The notes under the pieces were generated by a model. The model did no database searches. It saw only the letters and a program-made list of their open reading frames with translations, and was not told the DNA's origin. The position numbers and the translations under genes are program-made. From Psychroflexus sediminis (lineage in GTDB: Bacteria; Bacteroidota; Bacteroidia; Flavobacteriales; Flavobacteriaceae), in NCBI RefSeq assembly GCF_900099815.1, contig NZ_FNCW01000005.1, positions 186,001 to 250,000 of the forward strand: a stretch of DNA of 64,000 bases, in the 5' to 3' direction. Positions 39,305 through 46,619 of the stretch are shown piece by piece (the first letter of the stretch is position 1; every line of letters begins with the position of its first letter).

Positions 39305-40075
39305 TTATTTAGTCGCTAATTTTCTCAATTTGATGGCTGTCAAAACTTTCTTGGTATACAGAGGAAAATCAGAATTTTGAATCCAGCCGAAGTAACCGGG
39401 TTCTTTTTCGAGTATATCCTCTACTTTTTTACCTCTAAACTTGCCAAATCCAAAAACTTCTTCATCTTTTTTATTAAGAATAATAAAACCAGCGAGATCA
39501 GCAAATTTCTTGTGTGCGCTATAGGCAGAAAGCCATTTGGTATCATTTTCCAAATCTGGATAGCGATCCAGTTGAGATTTTAACACCTCGTATGTCGCAT
39601 TGGTATCTGCCTCAGCACTATGCGCATCGGTCAGGTCTTTATCGCAATAAAATTTATAAGCAGCTTCCAGAGTTCTTTTTTCCTTTTTATGAAAAATAGT
39701 CTGCACATCTACGGCATTCACTTTTTTTAGATCGAAATCGATGCCAACACGCAGCATCTCTTCTGCCAGGAGAGGAATATCAAAGCGGTTGCTGTTATAC
39801 CCTGCCAAATCACAGCCTTTAATCATGGCATTGATTTTTGGAGCCAGTTCCTCAAATTTTGGTTCATTGGCCACATCTTCATCACTAATGCCGTGTATAG
39901 CTGTAGTTTCCTTTGGAATAGGAATTCCGGGGTTAACCTTCCACGTATAGCTCTCTTTATTGTTGTTTTCAAAAACCTTCAAAATCGAAATCTCTACAAT
40001 TCTGTCTTTTGAAATATTAGTCCCTGTGGTTTCAAGATCAAAAAAACAGATAGGACGCGTCAATTTTAATTCCAT
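39305..40075 (-). CDS. DnaQ-like 3'-5' exonuclease with C-terminal DUF3820/ExoX-like domain
   Basis: A 256-residue DEDD-family nuclease. ExoI is ICFFDLETTGTNISKDRIVE with catalytic Asp13 and Glu15. ExoII is in LAGYNSNRFDIPLLAEEML. ExoIII has DAHSAEADTNAT, with the His of the DEDDh type. The C-terminal 60 residues (GFGKFRGKKVEDILEKEPGY, FGWIQNSDFPL) match the small domain seen after ExoX-like nucleases. It could proofread or act in repair. It is the first gene of an operon with FAH and cinA. Confidence 0.9.
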   Translation of the reverse strand: MELKLTRPICFFDLETTGTNISKDRIVEISILKVFENNNKESYTWKVNPGIPIPKETTAIHGISDEDVANEPKFEELAPKINAMIKGCDLAGYNSNRFDIPLLAEEMLRVGIDFDLKKVNAVDVQTIFHKKEKRTLEAAYKFYCDKDLTDAHSAEADTNATYEVLKSQLDRYPDLENDTKWLSAYSAHKKFADLAGFIILNKKDEEVFGFGKFRGKKVEDILEKEPGYFGWIQNSDFPLYTKKVLTAIKLRKLATK

Positions 40076-40091
40076 TGCAAATATTTTTTTA

Positions 40092-40099
40092 CAAAGTTA
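40092..40099 (-). promoter_or_regulatory. -7 promoter box of the exonuclease-FAH-cinA operon
   Basis: TAACTTTG on the minus strand, 16 bases before the ATG; perfect TAnnTTTG. No -33 TTG at the usual spacing. Confidence 0.5.
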
Positions 40100-40131
40100 G
40101 TGTTTGAAACTAAAGAATTCTCGAATTAACT

Positions 40132-40139
40132 TAAATTTG
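40132..40139 (+). promoter_or_regulatory. Candidate -7 box of the BLUF gene
   Basis: TAAATTTG on the plus strand; TTTG at 40103-40106 is 25 bases upstream, too far for an ideal -33 box. The leader would be about 79 bases long, unusually long for this window. Confidence 0.35.
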
Positions 40140-40224
40140 AAGTTAAGACGTGAAGCCCTAGACGCAAAACCCCATCACATTTCAAAAAAAATACTAAATT
40201 ACGTGCTAATCAATCAAGACCGGA

Positions 40225-40653
40225 ATGTCATTAAAATTTGTATCCTATATGAGTTCTCAATCTCGTATTATGTCCCAAGAAAGTATTGAGGAATTTTTAT
40301 TTCAAGTTAGAGAGAAAAACAAACACTTAGCGATTACAGGGATTCTACTGCTTATTCAAGGAAAATTTGTGCAATATATAGAAGGTCCTGCAGAAGAAAT
40401 CGATAAAGTTTACCAGTCCATAAGCAAAGATAAAAGGCATACGGATATGATCCTGCTTGATTCCGGAGATCTTAACGAACGTCAGTTTAAAAACTGGTCT
40501 ATGGCTTATAAAGAAGTTAATAATAAGCAGATCAAAGCCATTGTCGGAAAAGAAGACCTCAGTCTGGAAGACGCATTCCTGAAAGGCAAAGACGTTAAAA
40601 ACCATCCTGTTCTTAGCGTCCTTTACGATTTTGTCAAAATGCTTTCGAGCTAA
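40225..40653 (+). CDS. Short BLUF-domain blue-light photoreceptor
   Basis: A 142-residue single-domain flavin-binding photoreceptor. The key BLUF residues are all present and fall at the same positions as in cyanobacterial PixD: Tyr8, Asn32, Gln50, Trp91 and Met93 (VSYMSS, REKNKH, KFVQYIEGP, FKNWSMAY). The Tyr-Gln pair and the Asn are the flavin-contact residues that drive the light reaction, so the protein is probably photoactive. After about residue 98 there is only a short C-terminal helical tail and no fused effector domain, so signalling must go through a partner. The gene is alone; no EAL, GGDEF or regulator gene is adjacent. Confidence 0.9.
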   Translation: MSLKFVSYMSSQSRIMSQESIEEFLFQVREKNKHLAITGILLLIQGKFVQYIEGPAEEIDKVYQSISKDKRHTDMILLDSGDLNERQFKNWSMAYKEVNNKQIKAIVGKEDLSLEDAFLKGKDVKNHPVLSVLYDFVKMLSS

Positions 40654-40684
40654 AATTTCTATTTAATGCTATCTGACATTTTAA

Positions 40685-40730
40685 ATGCTTAAGCATCGAG
40701 CCTGCCTTCCTAAGCGGAACGCAGGCTCGA
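40685..40730. repeat. Dispersed palindromic repeat between the BLUF gene and transketolase
   Basis: TCGAGCCTGC (40696-40705) and GCAGGCTCGA (40721-40730) form a 10-bp stem; the small palindrome ATGCTTAAGCAT (40685-40696) precedes it. 40696-40726 is an exact inverted copy of 17269-17299. It may also serve as a hairpin between two convergent genes. Confidence 0.75.
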
Positions 40731-40800
40731 CCCTAAACAAAACAATTTGAATATCATCAAAGCAAACAAAAGCGTCATTGGCTGACACTTTCATTTGGAT

Positions 40801-41757
40801 TTATTCCTTTCTCAGAATAACGGCTTCCGCTTTTTCTGCAATCGCTTTAGCATTCAATCCATATTTATCGAGCAGCATAAGCGGCTCACCGCTTTCTCCA
40901 AAGGTATCTTCGGTCGCGACAAACTCTTGTGGCGCTGGATGATTGAGGGCTAAAGTTCTAGCTACACTTTCTCCTAAACCACCCAGAAAATTATGTTCTT
41001 CTGCCGTAACCACACATTTTGTTTTTCTGACTGATTTCAATATAGCGGTTTCATCCAGGGGTTTGATGGTGTGAATATTAATCACTTCAGCTGAAATTCC
41101 TTTTTCATCTAATTCTTTGGCGGCTTCCAGAGCTTCCCAAACCAAATGACCAGTAGCTATAATGGTGACATCGTTGCCTTCAGTGAGTGTTACCGCTTTT
41201 CCAATTTCGAATTTTTGGTCTTCAGGAGTGAAGTTAGCTACTTTAGGTCTGCCAAATCTTAAATAGACAGGGCCTTCATGTTCTGCAATAGCAAGTGTAG
41301 CCGCTTTGGTCTGATTGTAATCGCAGGTATTGATAACTGTCATTCCAGGCAGCATTTTCATCATTCCTATATCTTCCAGGATTTGATGCGTTGCGCCATC
41401 TTCACCTAAAGTTAAGCCCGCATGAGAGGCACAAATTTTTACATTTTTTCCGGAATAGGCTACCGATTGCCTAATCTGATCGTAAACTCTTCCCGTAGAA
41501 AAATTGGCGAATGTTCCTGTAAACGGAATTTTTCCGCCAATGGTCATCCCTGCTGCAATACCAATCATATTCGCTTCCGCAATTCCAATTTGAAAAAAAC
41601 GCTCAGGATGATTCTTTTTGAATTCATCCATTTTTAGCGAACCTGTAAGGTCTGCACAAAGTGCCACTACATTCGGATTGGTTTGACCAAGCTCTGTCAA
41701 GCCTGCTCCAAATCCAGATCTCGTATCTATATTTCCAGTATTTTTATATGTTTTCAT
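40801..41757 (-). CDS. Transketolase, C-terminal half (pyrimidine-binding and C-terminal domains)
   Basis: A 318-residue subunit that carries the second half of a split transketolase. It has the Pyr domain (RFFQIGIAEANMIGIAAGMT, with the Glu that activates the thiamine pyrimidine ring) and the C-terminal domain (IHTIKPLDETAI, EEHNFLGGLGESVARTL). DLTGSLKMDEF near the start fits the transketolase family. It is the downstream partner of the N-terminal half at 41890-42735; the two are on the same strand with a 132-base spacer that contains repeats. Together they should transfer two-carbon units in the pentose phosphate pathway; DXP-synthase-like family members must be excluded. Confidence 0.9.
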   Translation of the reverse strand: MKTYKNTGNIDTRSGFGAGLTELGQTNPNVVALCADLTGSLKMDEFKKNHPERFFQIGIAEANMIGIAAGMTIGGKIPFTGTFANFSTGRVYDQIRQSVAYSGKNVKICASHAGLTLGEDGATHQILEDIGMMKMLPGMTVINTCDYNQTKAATLAIAEHEGPVYLRFGRPKVANFTPEDQKFEIGKAVTLTEGNDVTIIATGHLVWEALEAAKELDEKGISAEVINIHTIKPLDETAILKSVRKTKCVVTAEEHNFLGGLGESVARTLALNHPAPQEFVATEDTFGESGEPLMLLDKYGLNAKAIAEKAEAVILRKE

Positions 41758-41760
41758 AAG

Positions 41761-41878
41761 CCTCCCCTAGCCCCCCTCCAAGGGAGAGGGAAATTCCGGG
41801 GTTATTTTTTAATTAATAATTCGTTTTATCATATTTTTAAAATTACTCCACTTCCAAGTCCCGATAGCTATCCGGGGA
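41761..41878. repeat. Repeat-rich spacer between the two transketolase genes
   Basis: CCCCTAGCCCCCCTCC at 41764-41779 followed by AAGGGAGAGGG forms a GC-rich imperfect hairpin. At 41859-41878 TCCCGATAGCTATCCGGGGA is a near-perfect palindrome. Both look like dispersed intergenic elements of flavobacterial genomes and are much richer in GC than the surroundings. They interrupt an otherwise tight gene pair and could set the ratio of the two subunits. Confidence 0.6.
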
Positions 41879-41889
41879 AATTGAGAATC

Positions 41890-42735
41890 TTAATAATCGC
41901 CAAGGGTTTCCGGGTTCTGAGCCAGAGCGGTTTCCAGTTGTTCGTCATTAGGAGCTTTTCCATGCCAGGCATGAGTTCCCATCATAAAATCAACACCATT
42001 CCCCATTTCAGTGTCCATCAGTATGACGATAGGCTGATTATTACCTGTCAGTCCTTTTGCTTCTTCCAGGGTTTTCCTGATTGCTTCAACATCATTTCCT
42101 TCCTTAAGCTCCAGAACTTTCCAGTCGAAAGCTTCAAACTTTTTCTTTAAGTCACCGAGCGGTAACACATCATCTGTAGCGCCATCAATTTGCTTTTTAT
42201 TGTAATCGATTGTCGCTATAAGATTATCCACCCCTTTAGAGCCAGCATAAAGTATGGCTTCCCAGTTTTGTCCTTCCTGCAGTTCACCATCGCCGTGAAG
42301 ACTATAAACCAAATGAGAGTCCTTGTTCATTTTTTTGGTATGTGCAGCACCTATAGCTACAGACATTCCCTGCCCCAGAGAACCCGAAGCTATTCTGATT
42401 CCCGGAAGCCCTTCATGCGTGGTGGGATGACCCTGAAGTCTGGAATCGATCTTTCTAAACGTACTGAGTTCCTCTACTGGAAAAAATCCAGATCTAGCTA
42501 AAACGCTGTAGAATACAGGCGAAATGTGACCATTGGACAGAAAGAATAAATCTTCGTTTTTACCATCCATATCGAAGTCTGTAGAGTATTCCATAACCTC
42601 CTGATAAAGAACCGTAAAAAATTCTGCACAGCCCAAAGACCCTCCAGGATGGCCGGAGTTTACCTGATGCACCTGACGAAGAATATCTCTTCTTACTTGT
42701 GTGACAAAATCTTGCAAATGTTGTGTTGTTGACAT
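41890..42735 (-). CDS. Transketolase, N-terminal half (thiamine-diphosphate-binding domain)
   Basis: A 281-residue subunit with the TPP-binding signature GDGELQEGQNWEAI followed by ATIDYNKKQIDGATDD. VNSGHPGGSLGCAEFFTVLY and FFLSNGHISPVFYS are typical transketolase N-terminal segments. I chose the ATG at 42733-42735 (MSTTQHLQDFVTQ); the ten extra residues upstream overlap the leader. It is translated ahead of its partner at 40801-41757 and has its own TACTTTTG box. Two-subunit transketolases are usual in Bacteroidota. Confidence 0.92.
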   Translation of the reverse strand: MSTTQHLQDFVTQVRRDILRQVHQVNSGHPGGSLGCAEFFTVLYQEVMEYSTDFDMDGKNEDLFFLSNGHISPVFYSVLARSGFFPVEELSTFRKIDSRLQGHPTTHEGLPGIRIASGSLGQGMSVAIGAAHTKKMNKDSHLVYSLHGDGELQEGQNWEAILYAGSKGVDNLIATIDYNKKQIDGATDDVLPLGDLKKKFEAFDWKVLELKEGNDVEAIRKTLEEAKGLTGNNQPIVILMDTEMGNGVDFMMGTHAWHGKAPNDEQLETALAQNPETLGDY

Positions 42736-42762
42736 GAGATAAATTAAAAATTTAAAATTCCT

Positions 42763-42770
42763 CAAAAGTA
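42763..42770 (-). promoter_or_regulatory. -7 promoter box of the transketolase operon
   Basis: TACTTTTG on the minus strand; perfect TAnnTTTG, leader of about 20 bases. Confidence 0.5.
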
Positions 42771-42833
42771 AGGATTTATTATAAGATACTCAGCTGGAGA
42801 AGAATCAATCCTAATATCTTTGAGTCTGGGAAA

Positions 42834-42860
42834 TTGTTTTGATAGAGTTGAGTATCTTTG
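42834..42860 (+). promoter_or_regulatory. Promoter of the tgt-lptF/G operon
   Basis: TTG at 42834-42836, a 16-base spacer and TATCTTTG at 42853-42860; leader of about 13 bases. A second TATCTTTG at 42815-42822 lies upstream and could be a minor start. Confidence 0.6.
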
Positions 42861-42879
42861 CAGGCTATTTAGGATGCAT

Positions 42880-44010
42880 ATGAAATTTGAATTACTGAGC
42901 AAAGACCCGAATTCCAAAGCACGGGCAGGGAAAATCACAACAGACCATGGCGTTATAGAAACGCCTATTTTTATGCCTGTAGGGACCATTGCTACTGTAA
43001 AAGGCGTTCACCAAAGGGAATTGAAAGAAGAAATAAACCCGGATGTTATTCTTGGAAACACCTACCACCTTTACTTACGCCCCGGAACCGATATCCTAAA
43101 AAAAGCCGGAGGACTCCACAAATTCATGAACTGGGACAGGAATATCCTTACTGATAGCGGAGGCTACCAGGTATATTCCCTTTCAGCTAATAGAAAAATA
43201 AATGAACAGGGCGTCAAATTTAAATCCCATATAGACGGCTCCACTCATCTGTTCACTCCAGAAAGCGCTGTAGATGTGCAACGAGAAATTGGAGCTGACA
43301 TCATCATGGCTTTCGATGAATGCACACCCTACCCCTGCGATTACAACTATGCCAAGCGATCTATGCACATGACACATCGCTGGCTGGATCGCTGCATGAC
43401 TCATATGAAGAAAACCTCCCCTCTATATGGTCATGATCAGACTCTGTTTCCTATTGTACAAGGAAGTACTTATAAAGATTTGAGAAAACAATCTGCGGAG
43501 TACATTGCCAATGTGGGTGCAGAAGGAAATGCAATTGGAGGGTTATCTGTTGGAGAACCCAATGATGAAATGTATGCCATGACCGAAGTCGTAACTGAAA
43601 TTTTACCTGAAGACAAACCCAGATACCTCATGGGAGTTGGCACACCTTCCAATCTTTTGGAAAATATTGCCTTAGGCGTGGACATGTTCGATTGTGTTAT
43701 GCCTACGAGAAATGCAAGAAACGGGATGTTATTTACTGCTGAAGGCACCATCAACATCAAAAATAAAAAATGGGAAGACGATTTTTCTGTTCTCGATCCT
43801 GCGGGTTATACCTGGGTGGATACAGAATACTCCAAAGCTTATCTCAAACATTTATTTTCCGTAAAAGAATTATTAGGCAAACAAATTGCAACTATTCATA
43901 ATTTAGGATTTTATCTTTGGCTGGTGAGGGAAGCAAGACGACAAATTCAGGCAGGAACCTTTAGAGCTTGGAAAGATATCATGGTAAAAAAATTATCGGT
44001 AAGATTATAA
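42880..44010 (+). CDS. tgt: Queuine/preQ1 tRNA-ribosyltransferase, lacking the zinc cysteines
   Basis: Exchanges guanine 34 for a queuosine precursor in GUN-anticodon tRNAs. The 376-residue barrel has Asp92 in TDSGGYQVYS and the nucleophile Asp271 in GVDMFDCVMPTRNARNG. The C-terminal zinc site is altered: the CxCxxC expected between DP and SKAYL is missing (VLDPAGYTWVDTEYSKAYL, residues 304-322). His340 of TIHNLGF is still there. So the protein probably folds without zinc. Start is the ATG at 42880 (MKFELLSKDP), which agrees with the promoter. Ten bases separate it from the LptF/G gene. Confidence 0.94.
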   Translation: MKFELLSKDPNSKARAGKITTDHGVIETPIFMPVGTIATVKGVHQRELKEEINPDVILGNTYHLYLRPGTDILKKAGGLHKFMNWDRNILTDSGGYQVYSLSANRKINEQGVKFKSHIDGSTHLFTPESAVDVQREIGADIIMAFDECTPYPCDYNYAKRSMHMTHRWLDRCMTHMKKTSPLYGHDQTLFPIVQGSTYKDLRKQSAEYIANVGAEGNAIGGLSVGEPNDEMYAMTEVVTEILPEDKPRYLMGVGTPSNLLENIALGVDMFDCVMPTRNARNGMLFTAEGTINIKNKKWEDDFSVLDPAGYTWVDTEYSKAYLKHLFSVKELLGKQIATIHNLGFYLWLVREARRQIQAGTFRAWKDIMVKKLSVRL

Positions 44011-44020
44011 ACTTTGGCTT

Positions 44021-45097
44021 TTGAAAATAATTGACTGGTACATACTGAAAAGATACTTAGCCACATTTGTTGCGCTGTTACTGATGTTTATCCCGATAGG
44101 CATCATCGTAAATCTTTCAGAAAAAATCGATGATATAAAAGAAAACGAGGTCCCTTTAGACGAAGTTTTGATTTTTTACGGAAACTTTACCATTTATTTC
44201 GCCAATTTACTTTTCCCTATATTTTTATTCCTTTCAATTATTTGGTTTACTTCTAAACTCGCTAACAATACTGAAATTATAGCCATCTTGAGTTCGGGGA
44301 TCTCCTTCTGGAGATTTTTAAGGCCTTACCTGATAGGAGCAACTTTGGTTTGTGGTATAGCTTTAATTTTTACTATGTATCTCGTTCCCAATGCCAGTCA
44401 GGGTTTTAACGAATTCAAGTATAAATATTTCAAAAAAGGAAGACAGGCTCAGGAAACTACAAATGTTTACAGGCAGGTCAATGATAACGAATTCATTTTT
44501 GCAACTAACTTTCAGCCTAAAACGAGAACGGCAAGAAATTTCACTTTGGAACATTTTGAAGACAATGAAATGAAATTTAAAATTTCGGCTTCCAGATTGA
44601 AATTTAACCCTGCAGACTCTACTTACACGCTTAATAATTTTGAAAAAAGAATCATTCAAGATCGAGAAGACCTCATCTATAGAAAAACTTCTCTGGATAC
44701 GGTTTTACCTTTTGAATTTGATGAACTTACCCCCGTAGAATACATTGCAGAAACCCTAGATTACGGAGAGTTAAAAGATTTTATTGCTACCGAAAAACGG
44801 AGAGGCTCCTCCAACATAAGCAATTACCAAATCGTTGCTTACAAACGCTGGAGTGTGCCAATTTCTGCCTTTATACTTACCATTATTGCTGTATCGGTTT
44901 CAGCGATGAAAAGACGTGGCGGCATGGGTGTAAATCTGGCGATAGGAATCGTTATTGCCTTTGGCTATATCTTTTTGGATAAGGTGTTTGGAACCATTGC
45001 AGAAAAATCTACGTTTTCACCGCTGATCGCGGTATGGTTTTCTAATATCTTGTTTGGAATTCTCGCTATTTATTTGCTCATCAAGGCTAAACGCTAG
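44021..45097 (+). CDS. LptF/LptG-family LPS transport permease
   Basis: A 358-residue inner-membrane protein of the YjgP/YjgQ family that moves lipopolysaccharide out of the inner membrane with LptB. There are three membrane helices near the N-terminus (IDWYILKRYLATFVALLLMF; FANLLFPIFLFLSIIWF; the third near LIGATLVCGIALIFTMYLV), a periplasmic beta-jellyroll of about 130 residues, and three C-terminal helices (RWSVPISAFILTIIAVSVSA onward). LSSGISFWRFLRPYL is the coupling segment. The start is TTG at 44021-44023: no ATG fits the conserved N-terminus. It follows tgt by ten bases and is cotranscribed with it. The ATPase lptB is at 49434. Confidence 0.92.
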   Translation: MKIIDWYILKRYLATFVALLLMFIPIGIIVNLSEKIDDIKENEVPLDEVLIFYGNFTIYFANLLFPIFLFLSIIWFTSKLANNTEIIAILSSGISFWRFLRPYLIGATLVCGIALIFTMYLVPNASQGFNEFKYKYFKKGRQAQETTNVYRQVNDNEFIFATNFQPKTRTARNFTLEHFEDNEMKFKISASRLKFNPADSTYTLNNFEKRIIQDREDLIYRKTSLDTVLPFEFDELTPVEYIAETLDYGELKDFIATEKRRGSSNISNYQIVAYKRWSVPISAFILTIIAVSVSAMKRRGGMGVNLAIGIVIAFGYIFLDKVFGTIAEKSTFSPLIAVWFSNILFGILAIYLLIKAKR

Positions 45098-45165
45098 TGA
45101 GTCGTGAGTCGTGAGTCGTGAGTCGTGAGTCGTGAGTCGTGAGTCGTGAGTCGTGAGTCGTGAGT
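45098..45165. repeat. Heptanucleotide tandem repeat, 9.7 copies
   Basis: The unit TGAGTCG is repeated nine times from 45098 to 45160 without a mismatch, then TGAGT. It starts immediately after the lptF/G stop codon. No spacer or dyad is present. Confidence 0.95.
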
Positions 45166-45460
45166 AAATTAGAAAAATTGAAATTCTTGATTCCAATATT
45201 CTTTGTTTTCTTTATTCTGCATTCGGTATGATTTGTAACAATAGCCAGGACAAGATTAAAGATTTTAACGCCTCATCTCCTTATTCTCAATTCCGACTCC
45301 CTGTAACCTAATTCTTAGTACAGATCGCACTTTCAATATCTTACTTTTAATATCCTACTTCCTAATCTCCTCTTCTAATATCAAAATCCGGTTTTTTTCG
45401 CTCAATTCTTTACTTTTGACAAACAATAATGAATATCAAAATAAACAGATATATCTTTTA
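45166..45460. other. Non-coding stretch between the tandem repeat and the accA promoter
   Basis: About 295 bases, pyrimidine-rich on the plus strand (many CTCC, TTCC and TATC words), with no credible reading frame and no strong hairpin. It may be remnants of older repeats or a long leader. I see nothing else in it. Confidence 0.5.
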
Positions 45461-45468
45461 TATATTTG
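45461..45468 (+). promoter_or_regulatory. -7 promoter box of accA
   Basis: TATATTTG, perfect match, 32 bases before the accA ATG. There is no clear -33 box. Confidence 0.5.
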
Positions 45469-45500
45469 CCAACTGACTTTTAAAGAAATACATTGTATTC

Positions 45501-46454
45501 ATGGAATATTTAGATTTTGAATTACCGATAAAAGCCCTGCAAGAGCAATACGAAAAAGCTTGCGAAATAGGAGAAGATAGCGAAGTGGATGTGACCGATA
45601 CATGCCAACAAATCAAACAAAAACTCGATAATAAAAAAAAGGAAATTTATTCCAACCTCAATGCTTGGCAGAGAGTACAATTATCCAGGCATCCCAATAG
45701 ACCTTATACTTTAGATTACATCAACGCCATTTGTGGCAGTACGTTTATGGAACTGCATGGAGATCGAAATTTTGGTGATGACAAAGCTATGATAGGCGGA
45801 CTTGGAAAGATCAACCAACAAAGCTTTATGTTCATAGGTCAGCAGAAAGGTTATAATACAAAAACGCGTCAGTACAGAAATTTTGGTATGGCCAATCCTG
45901 AAGGCTATCGCAAAGCTCTGCGCTTGATGAAAAAAGCAGAAAAGTTTAATCTTCCTATTGTAACTTTAGTAGATACTCCAGGGGCTTTCCCGGGTCTTGA
46001 AGCTGAAGAAAGAGGACAAGGAGAGGCTATTGCCAGAAATATCATGGAAATGAGTCAGCTAAAAGTTCCTATCATTGTTATCATAATTGGTGAAGGAGCC
46101 AGTGGTGGTGCCTTAGGAATTGCCGTTGGGGACACAGTCATGATGTTAGAGAACACCTGGTATTCTGTGATTTCTCCAGAATCTTGTTCCTCGATATTGT
46201 GGAGAAGCTGGGAATACAAACAAACTGCAGCGGAAGCCTTAAAACTGACAGCTACCGACATGAAGAAATTGAAAATAATCGATAAGATTATTAAAGAACC
46301 GATAGGTGGGGCACATAGCAATAGAGAGAAAGCTTTCGAAATAGTTACGGAGTCTATTCTCTCAGAACTTGAGGAATTAAAAAAGTTATCCCCAGAAGAT
46401 TTGGTGGAAAAAAGAATGCAAAAATATATCGATATTGGAGTTTATTCAGAATAG
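45501..46454 (+). CDS. accA: Acetyl-CoA carboxylase carboxyltransferase subunit alpha
   Basis: Transfers the carboxyl group from biotin to acetyl-CoA in fatty-acid synthesis. The 317-residue protein starts [16 protein letters not shown] (helical N-terminus) and has the crotonase-like core: [40 protein letters not shown] and [19 protein letters not shown]. Length is normal. accD is not in the window, as expected since it is often separate. Single-gene unit ending at a terminator. Confidence 0.96.
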   Translation: MEYLDFELPIKALQEQYEKACEIGEDSEVDVTDTCQQIKQKLDNKKKEIYSNLNAWQRVQLSRHPNRPYTLDYINAICGSTFMELHGDRNFGDDKAMIGGLGKINQQSFMFIGQQKGYNTKTRQYRNFGMANPEGYRKALRLMKKAEKFNLPIVTLVDTPGAFPGLEAEERGQGEAIARNIMEMSQLKVPIIVIIIGEGASGGALGIAVGDTVMMLENTWYSVISPESCSSILWRSWEYKQTAAEALKLTATDMKKLKIIDKIIKEPIGGAHSNREKAFEIVTESILSELEELKKLSPEDLVEKRMQKYIDIGVYSE

Positions 46455-46478
46455 ACCCTGTAAACCTTAATTTAACTC

Positions 46479-46513
46479 AAAAATCCAGAGTCGACTCTTC
46501 TGGATTTTTTTAG
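46479..46513 (+). terminator. Terminator of accA
   Basis: AAAAATCCAGA (46479-46489) pairs with TCTGGATTTTT (46499-46509); the loop contains the palindrome GTCGAC. A T run follows. Confidence 0.88.
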
Positions 46514-46619
46514 TTATGCACATTTTATTTCAGTTATCAACATTGCTTTGTGGAAAACCAAGAGTGTTAAGCTGTATCATTTCTCTCAAATTTCATAAGC
46601 TTTTATATACATTCGTAGA

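Noticed and set aside
40104-40224. A frameshifted N-terminal extension of the BLUF protein.
   Set aside because: An overlapping short open frame exists upstream, but the BLUF residue numbering fits PixD exactly from ATG 40225, so no extension is needed.
45098-45165. CRISPR array.
   Set aside because: The repeats are seven bases, directly abutting with no spacers, and there are no cas genes.
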